Positions 8,134 through 17,558 of a stretch of 53,579 nucleotides of DNA are shown here, one piece after another. How positions within the stretch are numbered: position 1 is the first letter of the stretch; each line of letters starts with the position of its first letter. Position numbers and translations under genes: made by a program. The stretch covers positions 1-53,579 of the forward strand of contig QCIU01000009.1 of assembly GCA_003216465.1 (NCBI GenBank), read 5' to 3'. The notes under the pieces were generated by a model. It ran no database searches, had not been told where the DNA came from, and saw nothing but the letters and a program-made list of their open reading frames with translations. This DNA comes from Prochlorococcus sp. AG-402-N10 (GTDB lineage: Bacteria > Cyanobacteriota > Cyanobacteriia > PCC-6307 > Cyanobiaceae).

Positions 8134-8928
8134 TTTACGAGTTTTGAATTTATTATTGCATTTATTTAAAATGAAATCCCAATATTTTTTTAATTTATTA
8201 ATGGAATTATTTTATGCAATAGGATTACCCATAATTTTATTATTATGATTTACCTATTACTTTTTGATTTAGGAATTCCTGATTGGATTTAAATTTTAGC
8301 AGCAAATTATCAACTTAATGGAATTTTGGAATTGTTTCAATGTCTGCAATGACAATAATAATTTACTTTTCGAGGAGATAAAAACTAAGTAAATAATTTT
8401 TATTCCAGGTCTAAAATAGTGTTGGGGGAAATTCCTCCGATTTCTTAAAACCTTGTATCAGATGCTATCTGGCCGTGTCTGACAGAATCAAATCGACTTA
8501 CATCCTCTCCGAAAGATTTCAAATCGTTCAATTTCAAGGACAAAAAATTTTAATATTTCACCGATTAAATGCCATGAGTTAAATTCGGCTTTATTCTAAT
8601 TTTAATTTGGTTGTTAAATTTAAACTAAAAGGATATTTTCTTTTCGCTGGTTTTATGGCGGGAATTTCAAAGCTGGTGGCAATTACTCATGAGAGTAAAT
8701 TGAGGGGTTCCTTCTCTAAATATTTGACGATAGATTTAAAAAGTAATAAATTAATAAAATTAATTTGAACTATTTAAATACTTTTTTGTTATTGCTTTTA
8801 GTTTTAGCTAATTTCTCTAATTTGTATCTTACTCATTTCAAAAAGAGAAGATAATAATCTTTAAGGTTGATGTTTGTGAGAATTTTAATATTTTAAACTT
8901 GTGAAAAGATTTATAAATTTTGTTAAAT
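8134..8928. other. Long gene-poor stretch at the island's right edge
   Basis: About 795 bases without a convincing gene. It contains tRNA-end scar 3 at 8500-8511. One short open frame (8655-8768, 37 codons, starting MAGISKLVAITHES) has no recognisable features and is not called as a gene. The base composition is strongly AT-rich. Confidence 0.55.
8500..8511 (+). repeat. tRNA-Ser 3'-end scar 3
   Basis: ACATCCTCTCCG with left flank AATCAAATCGACTT, closely matching scar 2. It is the most distal copy and is taken as the right border of the island. Confidence 0.6.
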
Positions 8929-9567
8929 ATGAACCTTCAAATTAAACCGGGTTTTTTATTCCCAACACAGTTTTGGTCTGTTGAACTAAATGAAAATATA
9001 GAGCAATTAATAAATGAGGCTTATTTAATAAGAAAAAATGATATAGAGGGTGTTCGTAAAAGTAATTCTGGTTTTCAGGGATATCATTCAAAAGATATAA
9101 GAGATTTAAAAAATCTTCCAGGAACTAATCAATTATTAAAGCAAATAATTAATGCTGTTAATGCAATTCATCAAACTAGTAGACAAGGCGAGCTGCAATT
9201 AACGAATTTTTGGATAAATATAAGTGGAAAAGGTTCTTCTAATACACCTCACACGCATTCAGGCTTAACTTATTCAGGTGTATTTTTCATTAAAGTACCA
9301 AAAGAGATGAAAGGAGGAAGATTTCTTTTTTATAGGAATTTTAATGAAGCTGATTTCATCTCTACAGAATATATGGGGCATTTTAAAGAAGGCTACAAAT
9401 TGCAAGGATATGACTATCCGATTAATACAATTTCACCAAAAGAAAATATGCTAGTTGTATTTCCTGCCTGGGTACCTCATGCAGTTGAAATTAATTTATC
9501 TGATGAAGAAAGGATAAGTCTTTCGTTTAATTTTAAATTAAATAGAAGTTTCTCAATGGTGAAATAA
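8929..9567 (+). CDS. 2OG-Fe(II) oxygenase, TIGR02466-like
   Basis: About 212 residues from the ATG at 8929; a TTG three codons upstream is also possible. The fold is that of the putative 2OG-Fe(II) oxygenases described as TIGR02466, common in marine bacteria and cyanophage. The N-terminal part begins IKPGFLFPTQFW. The iron site is probably in TPHTHSGLTYSGVFFIK, with the distal His in WVPHAVEI and the 2-oxoglutarate Arg in DEERISLSFNF. The substrate is unknown. It is the first gene to the right of the tRNA-Ser island and the second dioxygenase of this superfamily in the window. Confidence 0.85.
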   Translation: MNLQIKPGFLFPTQFWSVELNENIEQLINEAYLIRKNDIEGVRKSNSGFQGYHSKDIRDLKNLPGTNQLLKQIINAVNAIHQTSRQGELQLTNFWINISGKGSSNTPHTHSGLTYSGVFFIKVPKEMKGGRFLFYRNFNEADFISTEYMGHFKEGYKLQGYDYPINTISPKENMLVVFPAWVPHAVEINLSDEERISLSFNFKLNRSFSMVK

Positions 9568-9628
9568 TACTTTTTATTCTTGTTGGAGTGTTTATTGACG
9601 GCAAATCTTGTAAAAAAAAAAAGAATAT

Positions 9629-9880
9629 TTATTTTTCCCAAAAGGGATCTGTAGTTAAAGAAACTTTTAATAAACATTTTTTACTACCTCTAATATCGCT
9701 TATACAAGCCCTTATTGTTTTTCCATTTACATCTATTTCGCAGGCGCCGCAACTACCTGTTAGACAGCCAGTTGGAATTTCTAAACCTGCTTTTCTTGCA
9801 GTAGAGAACCAATCATCTCCTTCTGAAGCATATGTCACAGTATTATTTGGCCATTGAATTTTAATTTCTGTTTCTTTCAA
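9629..9880 (-). CDS. [2Fe-2S] plant-type ferredoxin-like protein
   Basis: 83 residues with the beta-grasp ferredoxin cysteine pattern: CLTGSCGACEI gives three ligands (C-x4-C-x2-C) and the fourth Cys is in RACISD further on. It is shorter than photosynthetic PetF and differs in sequence around the cluster. Its start overlaps the cobQ stop by four bases (ATGA), so the two are translationally coupled. The coupling suggests an electron-transfer role tied to cobalamin metabolism, but that is inference. Confidence 0.88.
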   Translation of the reverse strand: MKETEIKIQWPNNTVTYASEGDDWFSTARKAGLEIPTGCLTGSCGACEIDVNGKTIRACISDIRGSKKCLLKVSLTTDPFWEK

Positions 9881-11406
9881 CTTAATAATGATGTTATTTT
9901 TAAATGTTTATCAAATTCATTTGCAAGATTATCAATAATTGATTCTCTTTTCAATTTATAAGATTTTGATCTTGTATTTAATTTCGGTAAATTTTTGCTC
10001 TTCCTTATTAAATTAAGATATTGTTCTCTCCAGTCATCGTTTTCAAAGATCCCATGAATGTATGTACCTGCAATAATACCTCCATGATTATTTTGTCTAT
10101 ACCAACCAAGATCTATATCTTTAAAGATAGGCTCAATTTTTAAGGTATTTTGAGTTTTATCTAATACAGTTACACCACTGTGTATCTCGAATCCATTAAT
10201 TTCTGATAGACATGGCCAAATTGATCTTGAAGTTATTTGTCTTGTTATTTTATTTTTAAGGAAAGTTGTTTTTAATGGCATTAATCCAATTCCCTTAATT
10301 AGTAGATCTGAATTAGGTTTTGAACCTTCCTTAAAAAGAGGGTCTTTAAGAATTGTTCCTAGCATTTGTAGTCCTCCGCAAATTCCGAATATATTCCCAT
10401 TAGTTTTTGAATACTCTTTTATTTTTTGAGATAGACCTGAATCCTCAAGAAATATTTGATCCTTAATGGTTTGTTTACTTCCAGGAATAATAAGAAAGTC
10501 AAATTGATTCAAACATTGGGCCTGCTTTATCCACTCGAGTGAGATTGACTCTTCATTTTCTAATGGATCAAAATCTGAAAAGTTACTTATAGATGGTAAT
10601 TTTATAATTCCAACTTTAATCTCAGGATTTCTGAAACGAGATTTTTTTTCTAATAAGTCTAAAGAATCTTCTGGAGGAAATGAATCATTTAACCATGGAA
10701 TAATTCCTATAACAGGGATTTGAGTTTTATTCTCTATCCATTTTTTCCCTTCTTCAAATAATGAAAGGTCTCCTCTGAATCTATTTATAATTATTCCTTT
10801 AATAAGTTTTTTTTCTTCAGGTTTCATTAGTTGAAGTGTCCCAATTATCTGTGCAAATACGCCCCCTCTTTCTATATCAGTAACCAAAATGCAGTTTGCA
10901 TTTAAATATTTTGCAACTCTTAAATTAGTTAGATCTCTATGAATTAAATTCATTTCAACTGGACTGCCGGCTCCTTCGATAATTAAACGGCAATTAGGAC
11001 TTCTTTTGTAAATAGAAACTAGACTTTTTTTTATTACTTCCCAACCTGGAATAAACCAATCTTTGTAATAATTTCTGGCAGTTGTTATTCCTATACTTTT
11101 GCCAAGATGAATAACCTCACTTGTTGAATTGCCTTGCGGTTTTAATAATATGGGATTCATATCTGAAGAAGGAGTAATACCACAAGCAAAAGCTTGCAGA
11201 GCCTGTGAATATGCCATTTCTCCTCCATCCCAATCAACCCAAGCATTATTACTCATATTTTGTCCTTTAAAGGGTATTGGCTCTTCTCCTGAGTTTTTAA
11301 GAATCCTGCAAATAGCCGTAACAGTTAAGGATTTACCTGCACCACTAGATGTCCCTAAAACCATTAAGGGCTTTTTAATAGGTTTATGTTTTTCTTCTAA
11401 TTCCAT
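9877..11406 (-). CDS. cobQ: Cobyric acid synthase
   Basis: 509 residues, full length. It amidates adenosylcobyrinic acid a,c-diamide at positions b, d, e and g using glutamine and ATP, late in cobalamin (here pseudocobalamin) synthesis. The N-terminal dethiobiotin-synthetase-like P-loop is visible as LGTSSGAGKS, with KGQNMSNNAWV and MNPILLKPQG typical of CobQ. The C-terminal class I-like glutamine amidotransferase has its nucleophile in GICGGLQMLG and the catalytic His near TYIHGIFEN. It ends in a four-base overlap with the ferredoxin gene. No cobalamin riboswitch is evident upstream. Confidence 0.96.
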   Translation of the reverse strand: MELEEKHKPIKKPLMVLGTSSGAGKSLTVTAICRILKNSGEEPIPFKGQNMSNNAWVDWDGGEMAYSQALQAFACGITPSSDMNPILLKPQGNSTSEVIHLGKSIGITTARNYYKDWFIPGWEVIKKSLVSIYKRSPNCRLIIEGAGSPVEMNLIHRDLTNLRVAKYLNANCILVTDIERGGVFAQIIGTLQLMKPEEKKLIKGIIINRFRGDLSLFEEGKKWIENKTQIPVIGIIPWLNDSFPPEDSLDLLEKKSRFRNPEIKVGIIKLPSISNFSDFDPLENEESISLEWIKQAQCLNQFDFLIIPGSKQTIKDQIFLEDSGLSQKIKEYSKTNGNIFGICGGLQMLGTILKDPLFKEGSKPNSDLLIKGIGLMPLKTTFLKNKITRQITSRSIWPCLSEINGFEIHSGVTVLDKTQNTLKIEPIFKDIDLGWYRQNNHGGIIAGTYIHGIFENDDWREQYLNLIRKSKNLPKLNTRSKSYKLKRESIIDNLANEFDKHLKITSLLS

Positions 11407-11472
11407 TGGTAATTTATATTAATTTTGAAATTTATTAATTAGTAAATTGAATTATAATTTGAAAAAAAATTT

Positions 11473-12093
11473 GTGTTAATTCTAGCCTCTGCTTCTCAAT
11501 CTAGAAAGAAATTACTTGAAAATTGTCAAATTGAATTTTTTCAAATCTCAAGTAACTTTGATGAAACTACAATAAAAGAAAAGAATATATTTAATTTAGC
11601 CTTGGAATTATCTTTTCAAAAGGCTAATATTTTATCTGAAAATATTCAAAAAATACCCTTGCCCGAAGAATTTGATTATGGTCCTTTGGAAATCCTTGGA
11701 TGTGATTCAATTTTTGAATTTAAAGGGGAAGCTTTTGGAAAACCATCTGATAAGGATGAGGCATTTATTAGATTGAAAAAAATGTCAGGAGAATTTGGTT
11801 TTTTGCATACTGGTCATACTTTAATAATTGGAAATTTTGATTCAACCTCTAAGTTGTTTAAAATTAGTGAAATAATTAAAAAAACTGTAAGTTCAAGAGT
11901 TTATTTTTCCAAGTTGAAAGATTGCGAAATCAAGAGTTACGTAGATACAAATGAACCTTTAAATTGCGCCGGAGGATTTGCTTTGGAAGGTATAGGCGGA
12001 CAATATATAGAAAAAATAGAGGGTTGTTTCAGTAATGTAATGGGGTTAAGTTTGCCATGGCTTAGAAAAAATTTACCTAAACAAAAATTTTAA
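11473..12093 (+). CDS. maf: Maf family nucleotide pyrophosphatase
   Basis: 206 residues from a GTG start that gives the canonical N-terminus [14 protein letters not shown]. Other Maf landmarks are the substrate-binding [11 protein letters not shown], the catalytic-region [17 protein letters not shown], and [19 protein letters not shown] near the C-terminus. The family hydrolyses non-canonical nucleoside triphosphates to monophosphates and is linked to septum control in some bacteria. It is divergent from cobQ and convergent with psbC, with which it shares a terminator. Confidence 0.93.
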   Translation: MLILASASQSRKKLLENCQIEFFQISSNFDETTIKEKNIFNLALELSFQKANILSENIQKIPLPEEFDYGPLEILGCDSIFEFKGEAFGKPSDKDEAFIRLKKMSGEFGFLHTGHTLIIGNFDSTSKLFKISEIIKKTVSSRVYFSKLKDCEIKSYVDTNEPLNCAGGFALEGIGGQYIEKIEGCFSNVMGLSLPWLRKNLPKQKF

Positions 12094-12128
12094 AAAAAAA
12101 AACCCTATCAAAAGATAGGGCTTTTTTA
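12094..12128. terminator. Bidirectional terminator between maf and psbC
   Basis: CCCTATC (12103-12109), loop AAAA, GATAGGG (12114-12120), with an A-run on the left and six T on the right after one C. Perfect 7-base stem serving both convergent genes. Confidence 0.93.
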
Positions 12129-12141
12129 TATGAAGTAGAAA

Positions 12142-13524
12142 TTAATCTAAATCAGGCATTTCTAGAGCTGGTTCACTCTTTCTGTCGATTCCCTTTTCGA
12201 AACCAGCAGCGGCTGCTCTAGCACGTCCAGCATGCCAAAGGTGACCTATGAATGTAAACCATCCTAGGAAGAATTGAGCTGCAGCTAACCATTGTCTTAA
12301 ATTAACAAAATTAACAGCGTTTGGCTCTGTAATAATTCCACCAACAGAGTTGATAGAAGCGTTAGGAGCATGAGTCATATATTCAGCAGCTCTTCTAACC
12401 TGCCAAGGCTGAATATCATTTTGGATTTTCTCAAGGCTTAATCCGTTAGGACCTCTTAAAGGTTCTAACCATGGACCTCTGAAATCCCAAAATCTCATTG
12501 TCTCACCACCAAATATAATTTCACCTGTAGGAGATCTCATGAGATACTTACCAAGGCCTGTTGGTCCCATTGTTGAACCTACGTTGGCTCCAATTCTTTG
12601 GTCTCTCACTAGGAAAGTAAAGCTTTGGGCCTGTGAAGCTTCAGCATTTGTTGGACCGTAGAATTCTGATGGGTAAGCAGTATTGTTGAACCAGATAAAT
12701 GTTGATGCAATAAAACTTGCTACACAAATTCCACCGAGAGCATAACTTAAAAGCCCTTCACCGTTCCAGATAAATGCTCTTCTTGCCCAGCCAAATGGTT
12801 TGGTAAAGATGTGGAATATTCCTCCAATAATTGCAGTTATACCCACGTAGACATGACCCCCAACAATATCTTCAATGGAGTTAACACCGATTATAGAACC
12901 GGCACCTCCCCATGGAGATCTGAATAAATAACCAAGGATAACTCTTGGATCTAAAGTTGGGTTAACAAGTCTAACTTCTCCACCCCCAGGTGCCCAAGTG
13001 TCATAAGCTCCGCCGATAAAACACCAGTTTACTGACCATGCTAAAGCACCTACACCTAGAACAATCAAATGATATCCGAGGATGTTTGTCATTTGGTTTT
13101 TATCTCTCCAATCAGTAGAGAAAAATGGAAAATCTTCTTCAAGTTTTTCTGGACCAGCTAACGAATGATAGATACCACCAAAACCAAGAACAGCAGAGGC
13201 AATTAAATGAACCACACCTGCTTGGAAAAAAGGCATGATATCAGTTACCTCACCACCAGGGCCTATCCCATAACCAAACATCGCAACGTGTGGCATACAG
13301 ATTAAACCTTGCTCCCACATTGGCTTATCAAATGTAAAATGATTAACCTCAAAGAGCATCATTGCTCCCGCCCAAAAGACTATAAGTCCAGAGTGAGCAA
13401 TGTGAGCTCCTAATAAACGTCCAGATAAATTGATTAGTCTAGCGTTGCCTACATACCAGGCATAACCAGTTTCCTCAATACTTTGGTTTGGAGCTCTTAA
13501 TAAATTATTAAAGGGCGTTTCCAC
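12142..13524 (-). CDS. psbC: Photosystem II CP43 chlorophyll-binding protein
   Basis: 460 residues from GTG at 13524 ([14 protein letters not shown]). This start is supported by a strong GAGGAGG ribosome-binding site nine bases upstream; the frame stays open a further 27 bases inside psbD, but that lacks a ribosome site. CP43 is a six-helix core antenna of photosystem II with a large lumenal loop that contributes to the oxygen-evolving site; the loop motif [14 protein letters not shown] is present, including the Glu and Arg that approach the Mn cluster. It overlaps psbD by 17 bases, the classic psbDC arrangement. Confidence 0.98.
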   Translation of the reverse strand: METPFNNLLRAPNQSIEETGYAWYVGNARLINLSGRLLGAHIAHSGLIVFWAGAMMLFEVNHFTFDKPMWEQGLICMPHVAMFGYGIGPGGEVTDIMPFFQAGVVHLIASAVLGFGGIYHSLAGPEKLEEDFPFFSTDWRDKNQMTNILGYHLIVLGVGALAWSVNWCFIGGAYDTWAPGGGEVRLVNPTLDPRVILGYLFRSPWGGAGSIIGVNSIEDIVGGHVYVGITAIIGGIFHIFTKPFGWARRAFIWNGEGLLSYALGGICVASFIASTFIWFNNTAYPSEFYGPTNAEASQAQSFTFLVRDQRIGANVGSTMGPTGLGKYLMRSPTGEIIFGGETMRFWDFRGPWLEPLRGPNGLSLEKIQNDIQPWQVRRAAEYMTHAPNASINSVGGIITEPNAVNFVNLRQWLAAAQFFLGWFTFIGHLWHAGRARAAAAGFEKGIDRKSEPALEMPDLD

Positions 13525-14584
13525 GTGGAAGAACCTCCTCAGGGAATACAAAGTTTTCGTGTGGTTGATCCACAGAAGACATCCATGCTCTCATACCTTC
13601 GTTCAAAAGTATATTTTTTGTGTAGAAAGTTTCAAACTCTGGGTCTTCCGCTGCGCGGATTTCTTGGCTTACGAAATCATAAGCTCTTAAGTTTAGTGCT
13701 AAGCCAACAATACCGATTGAAGATGTCCACATACCCATAACAGGGACGAATAACATTAAGAAGTGAAGAAAGCGTTTGTTAGAAAAAGCTATTCCAAAAA
13801 TTTGACTCCAAAATCTATTCGCTGTAACCATTGAATAAGTTTCTTCTTCTTGAGTAGGATCAAAGGCTCTAAATGTTGAACTTTGAACTTTACCATCAGT
13901 ATAAATACTTGTATCTTCATACAATGTATTTTGTACTGTTGCTCCATGGATAGCACAAAGTAATGCTCCACCAAGGATTCCAGCAACACCCATCATGTGA
14001 AATGGGTTTAAAGTAATATTATGAAACCCTTGAATAAATAGGATATAGCGGAAAATTGCTGCAACTCCAAATGAAGGTGCGAAAAACCAACTATGCTGAC
14101 CTAAAGGGTAAATAAGGAAAATACTTGTGAATACTGCAATTACAGCTGAAAAAGCTAATGCGTTGTAAGGTCTAATTCCTACAAGTCCAGCAATTTCGAA
14201 TTGACGAAGCATAAAACCAATAAGGCCAAATACTCCATGTAATGCAACGAAGTTCCAAAGACCACCAAGTTGTAGCCATCTTACAAAACTTCCTTGGGCT
14301 TCAGGGCCCCATAAAAATAGAAGACTGTGTCCCATGGCATCTCCAGGGGTACTAACAGCTGCTGTTAAAAAGTTACAACCTTCAAGGTAGGAGCTTGCAA
14401 CTCCATGTGTGTACCAAGAGGTCACAAATGTTGTTCCGACAAACCATCCACCTATCGCAAGATATGCACAAGGTAGAAGAAGAAGTCCGGACCAACCAAT
14501 AAATACAAACCGGTCACGCTTTAACCAATCATCAAGGACATCAAACCATCCTCTCTGTGGGGCGCTTCCAACGGCGATCGTCAT
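13508..14584 (-). CDS. psbD: Photosystem II reaction-centre protein D2
   Basis: 358 residues; D2 forms the photosystem II reaction centre with D1 and binds P680 chlorophyll, pheophytin and plastoquinone QA. Landmarks are [28 protein letters not shown] at the N-terminus in part ([10 protein letters not shown]), [10 protein letters not shown], the chlorophyll-ligand region [26 protein letters not shown] for the iron/QA site, and the C-terminal [15 protein letters not shown]. It is cotranscribed with psbC, which begins inside its 3' end. Confidence 0.98.
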   Translation of the reverse strand: MTIAVGSAPQRGWFDVLDDWLKRDRFVFIGWSGLLLLPCAYLAIGGWFVGTTFVTSWYTHGVASSYLEGCNFLTAAVSTPGDAMGHSLLFLWGPEAQGSFVRWLQLGGLWNFVALHGVFGLIGFMLRQFEIAGLVGIRPYNALAFSAVIAVFTSIFLIYPLGQHSWFFAPSFGVAAIFRYILFIQGFHNITLNPFHMMGVAGILGGALLCAIHGATVQNTLYEDTSIYTDGKVQSSTFRAFDPTQEEETYSMVTANRFWSQIFGIAFSNKRFLHFLMLFVPVMGMWTSSIGIVGLALNLRAYDFVSQEIRAAEDPEFETFYTKNILLNEGMRAWMSSVDQPHENFVFPEEVLPRGNAL

Positions 14585-14766
14585 GAGAAATCGTTTTTAG
14601 CTTCGGGATACGGTGTGACTGTAACAAAGATTGAGAGTAAAGTGGGGAAATATTTGTATATATGAAATGCCTTGTAAAGCTTTCCTGACTTTTTTATTAA
14701 AAAATAGGTAAGAATACTCGCTTAATTTGTTAAGTTAATTAGAAAAGACAAAAAAATAAATCAACT

Positions 14767-15324
14767 ATGAATTCAAATCTTTCTGCTTTTAATAAAATTG
14801 AACAAAAAATTAATGGTTCAAGAAAAATATCAAATTATCTCATCGGAGGAATGCTAACTATTGGTGGTATTGGATTTATACTTGCTTCTATTTCGAGCTA
14901 TACAGGCAGAGATCTTCTACCTTTGGGTAATCCATCATCCTTACTATTTGTACCACAAGGAATTATAATGGGAGCATATGGAATAATAGCTAATTTGTTG
15001 AATATATATTTATGGTATTTGGTTTTTATAAATTTTGGTTCAGGTTACAATTCTTTCGATAAAGATTCCAAATCTGTAGAAATAAAGAGAAAAGGTTTAT
15101 TCAAAGATGTTGATGTTAAAGTTAATTTTGATGAAATTAAATCTGTAAAATTAGACATTAGCGAGGGATTTAATCCAAGAAGAAGGATTGCATTGGTCTT
15201 AAAAGGTAGAAAAAAAGCACTTCCTCTTAGTGGTGCGGGTGAACTTAAACCCTTGCTTCAAGTTGAAGAAGAAGGGGCTAGACTTGCGAAATTCTTGAAT
15301 GTAAATTTGGAGGGTTTAAAATAA
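14767..15324 (+). CDS. ycf4: Photosystem I assembly protein Ycf4
   Basis: 185 residues, normal size for Ycf4. Two transmembrane helices are in the N-terminal half (LIGGMLTIGGIGFILASIS and a second around GAYGIIANLLNIYLWYLVF). The soluble C-terminal part contains the typical VEIKRKGLFKD and SEGFNPRRRIALVLKG stretches. It acts as a thylakoid scaffold in photosystem I assembly. It is divergent from psbD, and its stop codon overlaps the probable ATA start of the following cyclophilin-like gene. Confidence 0.95.
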   Translation: MNSNLSAFNKIEQKINGSRKISNYLIGGMLTIGGIGFILASISSYTGRDLLPLGNPSSLLFVPQGIIMGAYGIIANLLNIYLWYLVFINFGSGYNSFDKDSKSVEIKRKGLFKDVDVKVNFDEIKSVKLDISEGFNPRRRIALVLKGRKKALPLSGAGELKPLLQVEEEGARLAKFLNVNLEGLK

Positions 15325-15980
15325 GAAAACTTTATTTATTAAAACAAATTTTTCTTTTCCAAGTATTCTTTTCGTTAATTACAAGTTGCAGTTATAGCAA
15401 CGTATTTGATTCTAAATATTATTGCAAAAAGCTAAATTTAAATTGTATAAAAAAGAATCAAAGAGTTTCCTTCCAAACTACAAAAGGTAATTTTGATGTT
15501 GAATTATTTGGAAAAAAAAACCCGCTTACAGTTTCTAATTTTATAGAGAATATTAAAAAAGATATTTATAGAAATAGAAAATTTTATAAAATAATAAAAT
15601 ATCCGCAGGTTCAAGTAATTCATTCAGGAGTTCATAAAGAAAATATTTTTCAAAATAATGAATATAAAATTTCAAATAAATTTATCCCAAGTATTCCCCT
15701 TGAAATAAAATTAAAAAAAGAACTCGAACCAAAATATCACTACCAAATTGAGAATCCATCAAAAATCCCAAGCCTTGAGAATCTTTTTGAGAAGGGATCT
15801 TTAGCTATGGTAAAAAAGGGAGAAAGATATTCATCATCAACTGAGTTTTTCTTTGTGACAAATAAATTTCCTGAATTGGATGGAAGATATTCTATATTTG
15901 GAAAAATTGTAAAAGGAGTTGATATCTTAGATAAAATAGGCAAAAAAGATTTAATTTACAAAATTATAATTCTTGATTAA
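15321..15980 (+). CDS. Cyclophilin-type peptidyl-prolyl isomerase-like lipoprotein, probable ATA start
   Basis: 219 uninterrupted codons after ycf4 encode a lipoprotein signal (FLFQVFFSLITSC, Cys as lipid site) and a divergent cyclophilin domain. Cyclophilin landmarks are FQTTKGNFDVELFG, SSSTEFFFVTNKFPELDGRYSIFGKIVKG and a final KIGKKD. The catalytic FHR of active cyclophilins is FYK here, so isomerase activity may be weak or lost. There is no ATG, GTG or TTG before the lipobox in this frame. The best start is ATA at 15321, six bases after GGAGGG and overlapping the ycf4 stop; ATT at 15291 is an alternative. The role is probably in periplasm or lumen protein folding. Confidence 0.8.
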   Translation: MRKLYLLKQIFLFQVFFSLITSCSYSNVFDSKYYCKKLNLNCIKKNQRVSFQTTKGNFDVELFGKKNPLTVSNFIENIKKDIYRNRKFYKIIKYPQVQVIHSGVHKENIFQNNEYKISNKFIPSIPLEIKLKKELEPKYHYQIENPSKIPSLENLFEKGSLAMVKKGERYSSSTEFFFVTNKFPELDGRYSIFGKIVKGVDILDKIGKKDLIYKIIILD

Positions 15981-15984
15981 TTTC

Positions 15985-16500
15985 TTAAAGAGTTTTTAAC
16001 ATTTTTAGCATTTCTGTATTTACTCCTGATGATCGCTTTAATGCAACTTTACCTGTCCTGGCTATTTCAAGAATTCCATATGGCTCAAGCAGCTTTTCCA
16101 AAGCAACTAACTTTCCCGGATCTCCAACAACTTCGAGAGTTAAAGCAATATCTGAAACGTCAACAACTTTTGCTCTAAAAATTTGAACTATATCTAATAT
16201 CTTGCTTCTTGTATCTTCTTTTGATGAAACCTTAAGCAACATTAATTCTCTCTCAACAGCAGCAAGATTAGTAAAATCTACGACTCCAAGTACATTAAAT
16301 AATTTATTAAGTTGTTTGGTCATTTGTTGAAGGGTTTCATTATCACCCTCAACAACCATTGTTAATCTGGAGATTCCCTTAGATTCAGCTGGGCCAACAG
16401 CTAGGCTATCAATATTAAAACCTCTTCTGGCAAATAATCCGGAGATTCTACTTAAGGCACCTGATTCATCTTCAACGAGTACTGATAATGTATGTTTCAT
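15985..16500 (-). CDS. ilvN: Acetolactate synthase regulatory (small) subunit
   Basis: 171 residues, the usual size. An N-terminal ACT domain begins [30 protein letters not shown], seen in the pieces [11 protein letters not shown] and [13 protein letters not shown]. The C-terminal domain contains [10 protein letters not shown] and [14 protein letters not shown]. It binds valine and regulates the catalytic IlvB subunit, which is encoded outside the window, in branched-chain amino acid synthesis. It lies three bases after the alpha/beta hydrolase gene and is probably cotranscribed with it. Confidence 0.95.
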   Translation of the reverse strand: MKHTLSVLVEDESGALSRISGLFARRGFNIDSLAVGPAESKGISRLTMVVEGDNETLQQMTKQLNKLFNVLGVVDFTNLAAVERELMLLKVSSKEDTRSKILDIVQIFRAKVVDVSDIALTLEVVGDPGKLVALEKLLEPYGILEIARTGKVALKRSSGVNTEMLKMLKTL

Positions 16501-16503
16501 ATT

Positions 16504-17448
16504 TTAAAAGGTTTTTAAATCTCTAATCCATTCATAAGAAATTTGATTAAATAATGAAGGATCTTCATCATGCACGCAATGCCCTGAATTGGATATTATT
16601 TTTAATTCTACCCATCTATGCAAATTTGCAATCTTTTTACCAAGGAATAAAGGTATGAAATTGTCTTTGTCTCCCCACAACAACAAAAAAGGGACTTTTT
16701 TGGATTTGCTTAGTTGCTCTAAAAGGTAAGAGGCTTTTAATTTATCCCTTCTTGTTGACATCCCAACACACATGGCTCTTAATGATCTTGAGGCAGTATC
16801 TCTTAAAACTGGTTTTCTTACAATATCAATTAACTCTTTATCAATATGGTCTTTTTTGTAGTACGCAGAATAAAGTCCTAATTTAATTATTCCTAATTTA
16901 TTTATCAAAAATAGAATTATTTCTAATGGAAACACTTCAAAAAAAATTTCAAAAAATTTGTTTTTCAATTTTTCAAAAATTAAATTAAGCTTTGGTTTAT
17001 TTTCATTTGTTTGTATTGGATCAGGTAGAGGGGATGCAATAACAGATAATATTTGATTTTTTAAATAAACCGCACAAGTTAAAGCGACTAAAGATCCCAA
17101 AGAATTTCCAATTAAAATAATCTTATTAGAAGTCTTAGGCCTGATAACTTGCTTTATAAAATCGTTTACTTGATTACACCAAACACCATTATCTAATTTA
17201 CCAATCTCTCTTAATCCTGGTTGAGCTGAATTGCCAAATCCAATTAGATCTAAAGAGTAAACAGCATATCCTTTTTTTGCAAAGAAATTTTTATTATATC
17301 TCCAATGTTTGCTACTCGCTCCGAAACCGTGCAGCAAGATTATCGGATATAAGTTTTCTTTTCCTTTTACGCTCCAAAAAATTTTAAATCCATTCCAATT
17401 CCAATAATTTGATTCATCGATGTCTTTTAATCTGTAAATTAAATCCAT
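16504..17448 (-). CDS. Alpha/beta hydrolase
   Basis: 314 residues with the alpha/beta hydrolase fold. The oxyanion segment is LLHGFGASSKHW, the nucleophile elbow is GNSLGS (Ser at about 117), an acid is likely in LLLWGDKDNFIP, and the catalytic His is in ISNSGHCVHDEDP. The sequence is closest in style to the cyanobacterial and plastid hydrolases that also have the LIGFGNS motif. Esterase or pheophytinase-like substrates are possible, but nothing in the sequence fixes this. Confidence 0.88.
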   Translation of the reverse strand: MDLIYRLKDIDESNYWNWNGFKIFWSVKGKENLYPIILLHGFGASSKHWRYNKNFFAKKGYAVYSLDLIGFGNSAQPGLREIGKLDNGVWCNQVNDFIKQVIRPKTSNKIILIGNSLGSLVALTCAVYLKNQILSVIASPLPDPIQTNENKPKLNLIFEKLKNKFFEIFFEVFPLEIILFLINKLGIIKLGLYSAYYKKDHIDKELIDIVRKPVLRDTASRSLRAMCVGMSTRRDKLKASYLLEQLSKSKKVPFLLLWGDKDNFIPLFLGKKIANLHRWVELKIISNSGHCVHDEDPSLFNQISYEWIRDLKTF

Positions 17449-17558
17449 ATGTACTAGCTTTATTTCTTATTGAATAATTTAAAGATATTTGCATTAATTA
17501 ATTTTTAACAAAAAAAATGCAATTTAAAGTTAAATTATAATAATTGATAAAGTGAACT

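Larger units (their letters stand above)
5519..8511 (+). mobile_element. Small genomic island downstream of tRNA-Ser with nested tRNA-end scars
   Basis: The 3 kb following tRNA-Ser(CGA) hold only a pentapeptide-repeat gene and tiny unknown genes. They are punctuated by three degenerate direct-orientation copies of the tRNA 3' end (CTCTCCG with a conserved left flank) at 6871-6883, 7247-7258 and 8500-8511. This layout fits successive insertions at the tRNA 3' end, each leaving a remnant att site at its distal edge. No integrase or transposase gene is visible, so any mobility is past. Island status is inferred from the layout; the repeats are seen directly. Confidence 0.55.

Noticed and set aside
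8655-8768. 37-codon frame starting MAGISKL as a gene
   Set aside because: Single short frame in a scar-bearing gene-poor region, without ribosome site, neighbour coupling or recognisable pattern.
9588-9857. Plus-strand frame opposite the small ferredoxin
   Set aside because: The minus-strand frame has all four cluster Cys and is coupled to cobQ; the plus frame shows no domain.
13524-13551. Longer psbC N-terminus from an ATG inside psbD
   Set aside because: The GTG at 13524 has a GAGGAGG site at correct spacing and gives the known CP43 N-terminus.
13525-14600. Open frames antisense to or overlapping psbD (for example 13525-13740, 14409-14600)
   Set aside because: They are shadows of a highly conserved gene, have no ribosome sites, and encode sequences without any family resemblance.
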